From Rheinheimera sediminis (GTDB lineage: Bacteria > Pseudomonadota > Gammaproteobacteria > Enterobacterales > Alteromonadaceae), in assembly GCF_004005375.1 (NCBI RefSeq), contig NZ_RZUF01000023.1, positions 23,595-87,594 on the forward strand: a stretch of DNA of 64,000 bases. The letters run 5' to 3'. Positions 25,020-33,965 of this stretch are shown piece by piece. Each line of letters opens with the position of its first letter. Position 1 is the stretch's first letter. The translations under genes were made by a program, and so were the position numbers. The notes below the pieces were generated by a model, which searched no databases, had not been told where the DNA came from, and saw nothing but the letters and a program-made list of their open reading frames with translations.

Positions 25020-27923
25020 TCAGAACCTATAGTTCGCACCAACAAAATACTGGCGGCCAAAAAACTGGATAGTGCCTGTGTTGGCTTCATTGCCAAAATA
25101 ACTTTTGGTCGGTTCATCCGTCAGGTTGTTCACCTGGAACAGCACGCCCAAATTGTCATTTATCTGATATGAGGCCTGATAATCAAACACCATTTCGCCA
25201 TCAAAGTTCACGGTCTGAGCTTCTACAGCCACCTGCTCAGACACAAAGTTGTCGCGGTAACGACCACTGAGTCGGGTTTCAAAACCTTCGTATTCCCAAA
25301 ACAGCGTCGCTGTCATGACGTTTTTCGATAAACCGGGCAAGGTAATATCTATAGTCTGAGCCCCTAAGCTGACTTGCTGTTGAATTTCACTTTCGGTGTA
25401 AGAGTAACTGCCACTAAAACCTAAGCCTTGCCAAAAGGACGGCAGAAATTTAAATACCTGGGTGTAGGCAATTTCAGCACCACGGATGTAGCCACCTTTG
25501 TCGTTGTTGACTGCAGTGGTGTAATTGCCAGGTTTAGTCTCTATGGTGGAGCCGTTTTCCCGGACTATAAAATCAGGGATAGGAAAGCCTGCTGCTTTGA
25601 AGTCAAAATCAGCAATAGTGAAGGTGTTAATGAAAGATTCAATATTTTTGTAAAATACAGCAGCAACAAAAGCACCGTCTGTTTCAGTAAAGTATTTCTC
25701 GTAAGAGAGATCATACTGAGTGGCATAAAAAGGCTTTAAGAAGGGGCTATTTGAACTGGAGCCATTTACCTGCCCCGTCAGAGTATCCACTGTATAACTG
25801 GTATTGGAGGCTAAACGGTCAATAGGTGGACGTGACATCACTTTCGCCGCCGCAAACCTTAGTTGATCGCTGTCTGTAAGTGCAAAGTTCAGGTTCAACT
25901 GGGGCAGATAATCCCTGTAGGTCTGACCAATAATACTGGGCTTGTAGTGGGTATTCACCAAACCTGCTTCATCGGTAATATTCTGCGCACCTAAAGTAGC
26001 GTCCCCACCCACATTTGTTAAATCAGTAGCGTTTTGTTTGGTTTCTACCATACGCACACCAATGTTCCCTGTAACAGGAATAGAAAATACTTCAGTGTCC
26101 AGATTGGCCATGACATAAGCAGCCATCACATCTTCATAGACTTCGCCGCTTTGTAGCACAGACCAGGCTGTGTCAGGGCCTCCTGTCACACGTTGAGATT
26201 CCAGAACCCCTGTTTTTCCTGTTCCCCAGGTTTGTACTGGCTGCGGTATACCTTGCGGGAACCAGGCGTTCAGCGCTTTATTTAAATCAATAGCCAGATA
26301 ACTTGGAAAGTGAGAGAAATTACCACTGAAATCTACCATCTCAACCATATCGTCTGTTAAACGCAGCGGTGGCTGTGAACTTAAAAAAGCACCGTCTGAG
26401 CCATATTCAAACACTTGGCGGTCGTTGGAGTATTCACGCTCTGTGTAGCGCACTCCAGCCTCTATAGACGATATAAAGCCTGCATTTTCAAGCTCGTACT
26501 TTCCATCCAGCTTAATCGCATTCACTTCATCTGAGTTGATGTAAGGGTAAATGCCATATTTACTGACCATCACTCTGTCGATATCAGTAAAAGCTGCTTC
26601 CTGATTAAAACCTACATCAGGCAGATTCAGACCGTTCAGTAAATAACTGATGGACACATTGCTATCCAGCACAGGATTAGCCACAGTGGCGTCTTCAGCC
26701 ACTAAACTCCACAACAAACCGTTTTTGAACACACTGTCGGCAGAAGAGTGCGATAAGTCGAAGTTTAACGTCAGTTGGTCTGTTGCTTCAAAATCAACAT
26801 TAAAACCGAAACTTTGCACTTCGTCATTGTCGGTATTGTCATCATTCACCAGCTCAACTCTGGTATTACCATTGGTTTTACGGTTAAAAGTACCGCCAAT
26901 AACCAGATTGTCATTGAGCACCGGATTACCTATAGCAGCACTGTCCCCTTCCAACTTGACGCGAAAGCCGCGGGCGAAGGCTTCAGTGTCAAACTTAGAT
27001 AAAAAAGCGTCGGCCTTCACCGTTAACTTGTCTGTAGGGATCCATTCAATAGCAGCCATGTAACCATTGCGGGTCTCTTCACCGCCGCGGTGCTGCATCT
27101 CAAAGCCCTCACTGATCAGCTCATTCGGCGAGCTTTCATCAATACCATCGACATCCAGCTGTTTGTTATAGGCCAAACCAACAAATTGAGTAGATACGCT
27201 GGGTTGATACAAACGGGCAAAACCCAGAGCTACGCCTAATGTGTCCTCCAAAAATTTGCCTTGGTAAGAAAAACTCAACCTATCCCCTGTTTCCTGACCA
27301 CCTGGAATTTCATCGGCTCTGTCGTTCATCATGCCACGGGCGTTGACTGTGAAATTATGGGTTTCTTTGGCTTTTAATGGACTGGCGGTTTTTAACTCGA
27401 CAGTGCCAGCCACACCACCTTCAATCAGTGACACTTTTGGAGATTTATACACTGCTGCGGATGAGATCAGCTCAGAGGGATATTGTTCAAATTCAATATT
27501 ACGTTTACCACTGGTGGAGACCTGCTCACGACCATTTAAGGTAGAAAACACAAAACCACCAGCCATACCACGAATGTTAATTTCCGACGCCTGACCACCG
27601 GTACGCACCGCAGAAATACCAGGTAAACGAGTTAAGGCATCCGCCATAGAAACATCTGGCAAAGCACCTAAATCGTCTGCAGAAATAGCTTCAACTACGG
27701 TGTCGGCAAAACGTTTATCGTTCAGTGACTTGATTAAACTGCTAGAAAAGCCTTTGACTTCAATGACTTCAACTTCTTCTCTGGTTTTGCTGGTGTTCGA
27801 ACCCGCACTGACCTGATCTTGCTGTTGTGTGAGTTGCTGATTTGCCTCTGCCGCGCTGATGCTGCAACTAAAACCTGCAGCAGCAATAGCAAGCGTCAGC
27901 AAACTATGCTTATAGTTTGACAT
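25020..27923 (-). CDS. TonB-dependent receptor, probable maltodextrin/branched glucan uptake
   Basis: Outer-membrane transporter of 967 residues. It has a signal peptide (about 1-25, ending ISAAEA), a TonB-box-like EVEVIEVKG, a plug domain with LGALPDVSMADALTRLPGISA and NIRGMAGGFVFSTLNGREQ, and a long barrel ending in YFVGANYRF. The start at 27923 is preferred because GGGGA lies eight bases before the ATG; the TTG at 27938 would overlap that site. It is related to, but clearly different from, the receptor at 16119. It precedes the pullulanase gene with no promoter-sized gap, and an operator-like palindrome is 122 bases upstream. Uptake of pullulanase substrates or products is inferred. Confidence 0.92.
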   Translation of the reverse strand: MSNYKHSLLTLAIAAAGFSCSISAAEANQQLTQQQDQVSAGSNTSKTREEVEVIEVKGFSSSLIKSLNDKRFADTVVEAISADDLGALPDVSMADALTRLPGISAVRTGGQASEINIRGMAGGFVFSTLNGREQVSTSGKRNIEFEQYPSELISSAAVYKSPKVSLIEGGVAGTVELKTASPLKAKETHNFTVNARGMMNDRADEIPGGQETGDRLSFSYQGKFLEDTLGVALGFARLYQPSVSTQFVGLAYNKQLDVDGIDESSPNELISEGFEMQHRGGEETRNGYMAAIEWIPTDKLTVKADAFLSKFDTEAFARGFRVKLEGDSAAIGNPVLNDNLVIGGTFNRKTNGNTRVELVNDDNTDNDEVQSFGFNVDFEATDQLTLNFDLSHSSADSVFKNGLLWSLVAEDATVANPVLDSNVSISYLLNGLNLPDVGFNQEAAFTDIDRVMVSKYGIYPYINSDEVNAIKLDGKYELENAGFISSIEAGVRYTEREYSNDRQVFEYGSDGAFLSSQPPLRLTDDMVEMVDFSGNFSHFPSYLAIDLNKALNAWFPQGIPQPVQTWGTGKTGVLESQRVTGGPDTAWSVLQSGEVYEDVMAAYVMANLDTEVFSIPVTGNIGVRMVETKQNATDLTNVGGDATLGAQNITDEAGLVNTHYKPSIIGQTYRDYLPQLNLNFALTDSDQLRFAAAKVMSRPPIDRLASNTSYTVDTLTGQVNGSSSNSPFLKPFYATQYDLSYEKYFTETDGAFVAAVFYKNIESFINTFTIADFDFKAAGFPIPDFIVRENGSTIETKPGNYTTAVNNDKGGYIRGAEIAYTQVFKFLPSFWQGLGFSGSYSYTESEIQQQVSLGAQTIDITLPGLSKNVMTATLFWEYEGFETRLSGRYRDNFVSEQVAVEAQTVNFDGEMVFDYQASYQINDNLGVLFQVNNLTDEPTKSYFGNEANTGTIQFFGRQYFVGANYRF

Positions 27924-28284
27924 GCCTCTTGTCCCCAATTTGGATTGTTATGGAGCTTCCCTGTACCACAAGATCAGAAGACGCTCTGGTTTTTATAAAA
28001 TGTTCCGTGAACAGTTATTAACCAAGCTGAGGCGGCTCACAACATGAATACGTATTCAGACCCCGACTGTCGCTATAAAGCAGTGCAACAGGTATTTTTT
28101 GCACTAAAAAAGCACAAAACAGCAAAGCGCAGATCAGGAGTTTTGCCGCAGTTTGCTAGCATTTAACAGACATAGTGCTTGATTTCATCGAATGAGGAAG
28201 GTTTAGCAGTGCGGTGCCATTGCACTGCTTTAGGTAATACAGGCGCAGAGCTTGCGATCCATCCAAGCTCTGGCGTTCAGACAT
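27924..28284. other. Intergenic region between MCP and second TonB receptor
   Basis: 361 bases between two leftward genes. It carries the operator copy at 28045-28058 and presumably the promoter of the receptor–pullulanase operon. Two hairpins near the MCP stop are GCAGTGC/GCACTGC (28206-28212 and 28222-28228) and CAGAGCTTG/CAAGCTCTG (28246-28254 and 28264-28272). The latter is probably part of the MCP transcript end, though a T-run is missing. Confidence 0.55.
28045..28058. promoter_or_regulatory. LacI-type operator, copy 4 (second TonB receptor / pullulanase)
   Basis: TGAATACGTATTCA, perfect 14-base palindrome, 122 bases upstream of the receptor start. It is the same core as the sites at 7256-7271 and 15984-16003. 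Confidence 0.75.
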
Positions 28285-29910
28285 TTATACTTTGTAGGAC
28301 GAGGCCTGCTGCTGTAATCGGGCAGCCAGCTGAGCCAGTGCACCGCTGGCATCCGCGCTGTGGGTCGCGCTGCGGCTGATTTCGCCGATACTGACACTGA
28401 ACTCGCTAATATTTTTGTTAATTTCCTCCGCCACCAGGGTTTGCTCTTCTGTGGCTGCGGATATCTGTACATTCATATCCACTATGGTAGCCACAGCAGA
28501 TTTAATATCTTCCAGCACCACACCAGCTTCCTTAGTCGTGGCCACGCTAACGCTGGCATAGTGGCCCGATTGTGCCATCGCCTGCACAGCATCCCGGGCA
28601 GAGGCTTGCAAGTTATCAATCATAGCGCGAATAGATTCTGTGGCTTTTTGCGTATTAGTCGCCAGAGTACGGACCTCGTCGGCAACCACAGCAAAACCCC
28701 GACCAGCTTCACCAGCCCGGGCAGCCTCAATAGCCGCATTCAGTGCCAGTAAGTTGGTTTGACCCGCAATAGTCTGGATCACAGCCAACACTTGGCTTAT
28801 TTTCTCCGACTCACCATTTAATTGCTCTATCACCAAGCTGGCACCATCAATCACAGTCGACAATTGTTCAATAGAACCTACATTGTGAATGACTTTTTGA
28901 TAGCCCAACTGAGTTTTCTGGTCGGCGTCATTCGCTTGCTCTGAAGTTGCCAGCGCGCTGCCTGCCACCTCCTGAATAGCAGCCGACATTTGATTCACTG
29001 CAGTCGCAATCAGATTGACCTGCTGTTCCTGCTCAAACGCTGTGCCACTGACTTGCTGACTGATCTGGCTCATTTGCTCTGAGGCGGCTGCCAGCTGCGA
29101 CACCGCATCGGAGAGTTCGGTGAAAAAGCGGTGCACACGACTGATGGTTTGGTTAAAGGCAACTGCGGTCAATGCAATTTCGTCAGTGCCGGTGACATCG
29201 GCCCGCACCCTCAAATCAGATTGATCGCCAACCACAGAGATAGTTTGCTGCAATTGATACAAAGGATTGTGGATAGATCGATAAATTAACCAGGATAAGA
29301 CGCCCAAACAAAGCAACACCAGCAGTAAGGCGAGCACAAATAACTGCATAAAAAACTGATACTGAGCAGCAGCCTGTAGCTTAAATTTTTCCGCTTCTAC
29401 CAACTGAATATCAATTAAACCAGCCAGAGAGGCACTTAAAGGATCTGCCAGTTGATAAAGCTCTGAATTAAAGTCCTGCCCGCTGCGTTTTATCAATGAA
29501 CCGTCCGCTATCAGCTGCTGGTAGGTGCGCAACTTTTGTTGAAACACCATCATTTGTTGTTTAGCTTTGTCGGCCAGCCTGGCTTCTTCTGCGGTTAAGC
29601 TGGTCGCCAGATAGGCCAGCCACACCTGGTCAGCCAATTGCGACTGTTGCTGCAACTGCTGCACTGCATCAGAAGCAGTGATCAGTTCACCCCGGTATTT
29701 ATGTAGCAAATCAACAGAGGCTACCGCATAGGCATCAGCCACTTGTTTAATTTGTTTCAGTGGCACCACCCTGTCTTCATAAATACTGGTGGCACCTGCA
29801 CTTAAATGCCCCATTTCCCTGACCGAAATCAAACTAATGGCAACTAACACTAATAATGGTATACAGACCAATAACAACAAGCGGATTTTTACCGACATTT
29901 GATTTAACAT
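28285..29910 (-). CDS. Methyl-accepting chemotaxis protein, transmembrane
   Basis: Chemoreceptor of 541 residues. It has TM1 at about 9-28, a four-helix-type periplasmic sensor to about 185, TM2 at about 188-212, a HAMP domain, and a signalling helix bundle. The bundle contains the conserved tip [37 protein letters not shown] (listed across the hairpin turn). No C-terminal methylesterase-docking pentapeptide is present. It is a single gene between the starch cluster and the DUF350 operon. The ligand cannot be read from the sequence; a link to maltodextrin sensing is only suggested by position. Confidence 0.95.
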   Translation of the reverse strand: MLNQMSVKIRLLLLVCIPLLVLVAISLISVREMGHLSAGATSIYEDRVVPLKQIKQVADAYAVASVDLLHKYRGELITASDAVQQLQQQSQLADQVWLAYLATSLTAEEARLADKAKQQMMVFQQKLRTYQQLIADGSLIKRSGQDFNSELYQLADPLSASLAGLIDIQLVEAEKFKLQAAAQYQFFMQLFVLALLLVLLCLGVLSWLIYRSIHNPLYQLQQTISVVGDQSDLRVRADVTGTDEIALTAVAFNQTISRVHRFFTELSDAVSQLAAASEQMSQISQQVSGTAFEQEQQVNLIATAVNQMSAAIQEVAGSALATSEQANDADQKTQLGYQKVIHNVGSIEQLSTVIDGASLVIEQLNGESEKISQVLAVIQTIAGQTNLLALNAAIEAARAGEAGRGFAVVADEVRTLATNTQKATESIRAMIDNLQASARDAVQAMAQSGHYASVSVATTKEAGVVLEDIKSAVATIVDMNVQISAATEEQTLVAEEINKNISEFSVSIGEISRSATHSADASGALAQLAARLQQQASSYKV

Positions 29911-30087
29911 AGCAACAAGCCCCTTAACAGATCAGTAACTTAGTTATTCGATTGACCTATTGAGCATAGTCCAGAACTTGCTGCATCAAGGGATTCATAC
30001 AACAAACCTTTGGATTCAGTTGTTGCCTTTTGCCTGGCTTTTCTGGATCATCGGCAGAGCACACTAACTTAAAGAAAGGATTTTATA

Positions 30088-30501
30088 ATGAGTGATACTT
30101 TATTAGCCTCTGTGGCAGGTTTCCCAGACTTTATCAGTTTCTTTTTTCTGGCCATTTTGTTGGTGGCTTTGTTTTGTCGTTTTTACACCTGGATCACGCC
30201 ACACGACGAATTAGCCTTAATTAAAGAAAATAACAGTGCTGCCGCTGTGGCTTTTGGCGGTGCTTTGATTGGTTTTGCCTTGCCATTATCCAGCGCTATC
30301 ACTCACTCACTGTCGTTAGCCGACTGTGCCATCTGGGGTGCTATAGCTCTGGTGGTGCAGGTGCTCACTTTTGGCGTAGTACGTTTTGCGCTGAAACAAC
30401 TGCCGGAACGTATTAACAAAGGCGAGGTCGCGGCTGGTGTGTTTTCTGCTGGTTGTTCTATCGCCATAGGTTTGATTAACTCAGCCAGCATGACGTATTA
30501 A
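30088..30501 (+). CDS. DUF350 family membrane protein (YjfL-like)
   Basis: Inner-membrane protein of 137 residues with four hydrophobic helices and the family block NNSAAAVAFGGALIGFALPL, plus a second similar half (VAAGVFSAGCSIAIGLINSA). AAAGGATT precedes the start. It is the first gene of an operon with a YgiB-like lipoprotein (27 bases downstream) and a YgiC-like ligase. This trio recurs in enterobacteria as yjfL–yjfM–yjfC. Function is not established. Confidence 0.88.
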   Translation: MSDTLLASVAGFPDFISFFFLAILLVALFCRFYTWITPHDELALIKENNSAAAVAFGGALIGFALPLSSAITHSLSLADCAIWGAIALVVQVLTFGVVRFALKQLPERINKGEVAAGVFSAGCSIAIGLINSASMTY

Positions 30502-30528
30502 CCTGCATAACCTATTGAGGAGTCACTG

Positions 30529-31143
30529 ATGAAACAAAAAGTGCTTAAACGCAGTAAAAAGGCAGCTTTAGTGTTAATGGTGCCTACTGCAACTTTTTTA
30601 ATGGCAGGCTGTGGTCAGGAAGAGGCAGTACAAACTGCCGCTTTTGAAACTGTCGATCAATGCGCAGCTTTTTATAATCCTGAGCAGTGCCGCGCAGATT
30701 TAGGCCAGGCCCTGGCTATGCATACGCAAGTTGCGCCTAAATACACAGACAAAGCCGCTTGTGAAACGGACTTTGGGGTAGGCCAGTGTGAAACTCCGGC
30801 TCAGGCCGCAGCAGCTGCAGGCACAGAACAAGTGCCACAACAAGCTCAGGCCTCCAGTGGCGGTTTTTTTATGCCCATGATGATGGGCTTCTTAGCAGGC
30901 CAAATGTTGAACCGTTCAGGCGGCCAACTAAAGCAGCCGGTGCAGGCGCAGCCTTTGTATAAATCAAGGGACGACCGCAGTACTTTCCGTACTGCAACCA
31001 ATACGCCTGTTGCTAAAGGTGTGGGCCCAACCTATATCAAACCGTCCTCAGTTCAACCTAAACCAGCTGGTATGGTCAATAGAGGTGGCTTTGGTGCTCA
31101 GGCACAAAAACGCTCCAGCTCAGCCAGTAGTTTTGGTGGTTAA
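30529..31143 (+). CDS. DUF1190/YgiB-family lipoprotein
   Basis: Protein of 204 residues with a signal peptide ending in lipobox LMAGC. Cys-containing motifs follow (VDQCAAFYNPEQCRADL and KAACETDFGVGQCE), then a low-complexity Gln/Ala part and a Gly/Met stretch (FFMPMMMGFLAGQML) typical of YgiB. A ribosome site GAGG lies before the ATG. It stands between the DUF350 and YgiC genes and is likely a periplasm-facing partner of them. Function unknown. Confidence 0.88.
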   Translation: MKQKVLKRSKKAALVLMVPTATFLMAGCGQEEAVQTAAFETVDQCAAFYNPEQCRADLGQALAMHTQVAPKYTDKAACETDFGVGQCETPAQAAAAAGTEQVPQQAQASSGGFFMPMMMGFLAGQMLNRSGGQLKQPVQAQPLYKSRDDRSTFRTATNTPVAKGVGPTYIKPSSVQPKPAGMVNRGGFGAQAQKRSSSASSFGG

Positions 31144-31149
31144 AAACGC

Positions 31150-32301
31150 ATGAAAAAAGTAGCTTGTGACGAGCGCCCCGGCTGGCGCTCTTATGCTGAA
31201 TCTGTTGGCTTTGAATTCCATACCTTTGATGGAGAGCCCTATTGGGATGAAACTGCCTATTACCAGTTTAACCTGAGCCAGATAGAACAAGATTTAGAAC
31301 AGCCTACAGAAGAGCTGCATCAAATGGCTGTCGACCTGGTGGACTATGTGATCCGCGATGAAGAAAAACTGCAGCAGCTCGCTATACCAGAGAAGTTCTG
31401 GGATTTTGTTGCCGACTCCTGGCGCAACAAAGCGCCGTCTTTATACGGCCGGCTGGATTTAGTCTACGACGGTAATGGCCCGGCTAAATTGCTGGAGCTG
31501 AACTACGACACCCCAACTTCTTTGTTTGAAACTGGTTTTTTCCAGTGGGTCTGGCTGGAAGATCAGCTGATGCGCGGTAAAGTGCCACAAGGTGCTGATC
31601 AGTTTAACTCCTTGCAAGACCAGCTTGAAGCCGCTTTTGCTGAGTTGCCTTTGGCTAATCCTTTGTATTTTGCTTCTGTAGCCAACAGTATCGAAGACAA
31701 AGGCACAGTGATGTATCTGATGGATATTGCTAAACAAGCTGGACTCGACAGCCGTTTTATCGAACTGGAACAGCTGGGTGAAGCCAGTGGTCAACTGGTG
31801 GATCTGGACGGTTACGCTATAGAGGGCTTGTTTAAGCTCTACCCATGGGAGTTTATGCTGCAGGAAGACTTTGCGTCCGTCATCTTAAGCAGCCAAACCC
31901 AGTGGCTGGAACCGGGCTGGAAAATGTTGCTGTCGAACAAAGGTATATTGCCTTTGCTGTGGCAAAAACATCCAGGCCATCCGAATTTGCTGGAAAGCCA
32001 TTTTGAACAACCAGGCCAAAGTTTTGGTGCGGGCTGGGTGCGTAAACCGCTGTTTTCCCGCGAAGGTGCTAATGTTGAATTAGTGACTCCAAGCGGCGAA
32101 AAAATCAGTGAGCCAGGCCCATACGCCGACTCACCCTTTATCCGCCAAAAATTCCAGCCGTTACCCAAATTTGGCGACAGCTATACCATGATCGGCAGTT
32201 GGGTGGTAGGCAACAGCGCTGCTGGTATTGGTATTCGCGAAGATAACTCACTGATCACCAAAGACAGTTCACGCTTTTTGCCGCATATAATTTTGGATTG
32301 A
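31150..32301 (+). CDS. Glutathionylspermidine-synthase-like ATP-grasp ligase (YgiC/YjfC family)
   Basis: ATP-grasp amide ligase of 383 residues resembling the synthetase half of glutathionylspermidine synthase. Visible motifs are CDERPGWRSYAESVGFEFH, DLVYDGNGPAKLLELNYDTPTSLFE, LFKLYPWEFML, WKMLLSNKGILPLLW and a C-terminal GSWVVGNSAAGIGIRED. The amidase half of E. coli Gss is absent, as in YgiC and YjfC. It starts six bases after the YgiB-like gene. The real substrate is not known for this branch, though peptide–amine ligation is expected. speE and speA, which make polyamines, lie 15-18 kb away in the same window. Confidence 0.92.
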   Translation: MKKVACDERPGWRSYAESVGFEFHTFDGEPYWDETAYYQFNLSQIEQDLEQPTEELHQMAVDLVDYVIRDEEKLQQLAIPEKFWDFVADSWRNKAPSLYGRLDLVYDGNGPAKLLELNYDTPTSLFETGFFQWVWLEDQLMRGKVPQGADQFNSLQDQLEAAFAELPLANPLYFASVANSIEDKGTVMYLMDIAKQAGLDSRFIELEQLGEASGQLVDLDGYAIEGLFKLYPWEFMLQEDFASVILSSQTQWLEPGWKMLLSNKGILPLLWQKHPGHPNLLESHFEQPGQSFGAGWVRKPLFSREGANVELVTPSGEKISEPGPYADSPFIRQKFQPLPKFGDSYTMIGSWVVGNSAAGIGIREDNSLITKDSSRFLPHIILD

Positions 32302-32305
32302 TTTT

Positions 32306-32341
32306 AAAACTCTGGTTACGGCTTAGCGCGGCCAGAGTTTT
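32306..32341. terminator. Bidirectional terminator between YgiC-like and CheW-like genes
   Basis: Ten-base perfect arms AAAACTCTGG (32306-32315) and CCAGAGTTTT (32332-32341). The A-rich left and T-rich right ends suit termination in both directions. It lies just after the YgiC-like stop. Confidence 0.75.
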
Positions 32342-32516
32342 CATCCTGACTCATGACTGAGTACTCAAGTGCGGGTGGGTCATAGGCGCCCCCCAACGAC
32401 CTGAACATAAAAAACAACCAGATGATGCAGTTAAAAACTGCTGTGCTAAAGCCCGGTACTATCAGGATTGGGTGTCTTTGCTGCTTCAGCAACATGCAAG
32501 GCCTGACGCCCTTGGT

Positions 32517-33965
32517 TTAATCAGACTGCTTGATTAAGGCTAACGAAGGTACAATTCCCTGAATGAGCTGACTACAAATACTAGAAAAATCGATACAAGT
32601 AACCATAGGTTGTTTTGGTCTGCTAATTTTGACCACTGCGGTGCGGATATTTTGTGCTGATGACTCGTCGATGCCAAACTGAATAGCTGTTTTTGCTTTT
32701 TCAATACCTGTTAATTTTTCCACAGCAAAGCCGTAGCGGTGACCTTGCTCCTCAACCACCAGAATAATCATTGTTCTGGCTGAATCTTGCTCAGCATCCA
32801 GTTTAAATAAACGTGTTAAATCAAAAACACTAATAGCACTGTCCCGATATAACATTAAACCGCAGCTCGATTCCGCATCTTGTTGCCAAAATTGATGAGA
32901 CTGCCAAGGCAAGATTTCGACGATCTGCACTAAGGGAACAGACAGTTCACTTCCCGCTTCAAAAATAACCAGATCTTCACCGGAGTAACTTGCTTGCGTG
33001 TTGTTTTGTTGCTGCGCTGTAGCTTTTGCAATAGCACTTAACTCTTGATCAACAAGGAGCTTTTCCGCATCTACTTCAATAAAATAGTCGGTCATTTGCT
33101 CATTGGTTGAAGCGCTAAAACCAAATTGTTTGTTACAAAATAAGCCTTTAAATTTATCCTGAAATGGCAGACTCATGGGCGGTAAACTTGCTGTTTCAGT
33201 AGCGGCCATTTCAACAACATCAATAATTTCTTCAACCAGTAAAGCAACAAAGCCTGTATCCAACTGGATGACAAAAGCCTGGTTAGTTCGGTGTTTTACT
33301 CTGCTATTCAAGCGACACCAGGCTAAAAAATCTACAGCTGGAATTTTTACCTGCTGAAAAAGTATGGCGCCAATCAGGTAATCATTCTGTACATCCATCG
33401 GCACTATCTCTGGATTGAGTACTGTGCTGTAGACACTTATGGCGTCCAAGGCAAAAAAGAGCTGACCGCATCGGGCCAGCATCATTGAGCGTAGAGGCCT
33501 ATTCTGATGCACATCCACTTGGCGTTGAAAACTAACCACAGGAATGTGCAGACTCAACACCACAGCTTCCGCATCAAGCAGCAGTACTGTTTGTTTACAG
33601 TCTTCCCGATAAAAGCCGCCTTTGATAATATTGCCAGGTAATGCCAGCTCTTGCGCTGTGCTTGTAACATGAAGCTCTTCAAGCGCCACTATGCCTTCCA
33701 CAGCTTCTGTAACAAAGGCAAAGACACCAGCGTGCATTTGCACTACAGCAACACTATTCAGCCTTGCTGGCTGCTGGTGGTAATATTGCAACAGATCAAT
33801 GACAGGTATTACATTACCGCGAATGTCGATACAACCGCGGATGGCTTTATTGGCCGAGGGCCAGCCCTCCAGAGCCTGACATGGAATAACTTCAATCAGC
33901 TCTTTTATGGGTAAAGCCAAATGCCAGGGACCATGCCTGACAATACCGACTTGCGACAGAGACAT
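32517..33965 (-). CDS. Protein with three CheW-like domains
   Basis: Scaffold-type chemotaxis protein of 482 residues made of three consecutive CheW-like domains (about 1-135, 150-300 and 325-470). The first shows the typical GIVRHGPWHLALPIKELIEV opening and IRGNVIPVIDL. The second has IGAILFQQVKIPAVDFLAW and VALLVEEIIDVVEM. The third has YGFAVEKLTGIEKA. It has no kinase or receiver domain. The gene begins one base after the stop of the PAS-repeat receptor, so the two are almost certainly co-transcribed. Each receptor may thus recruit a dedicated multi-CheW linker. The function is inferred. Confidence 0.85.
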   Translation of the reverse strand: MSLSQVGIVRHGPWHLALPIKELIEVIPCQALEGWPSANKAIRGCIDIRGNVIPVIDLLQYYHQQPARLNSVAVVQMHAGVFAFVTEAVEGIVALEELHVTSTAQELALPGNIIKGGFYREDCKQTVLLLDAEAVVLSLHIPVVSFQRQVDVHQNRPLRSMMLARCGQLFFALDAISVYSTVLNPEIVPMDVQNDYLIGAILFQQVKIPAVDFLAWCRLNSRVKHRTNQAFVIQLDTGFVALLVEEIIDVVEMAATETASLPPMSLPFQDKFKGLFCNKQFGFSASTNEQMTDYFIEVDAEKLLVDQELSAIAKATAQQQNNTQASYSGEDLVIFEAGSELSVPLVQIVEILPWQSHQFWQQDAESSCGLMLYRDSAISVFDLTRLFKLDAEQDSARTMIILVVEEQGHRYGFAVEKLTGIEKAKTAIQFGIDESSAQNIRTAVVKISRPKQPMVTCIDFSSICSQLIQGIVPSLALIKQSD

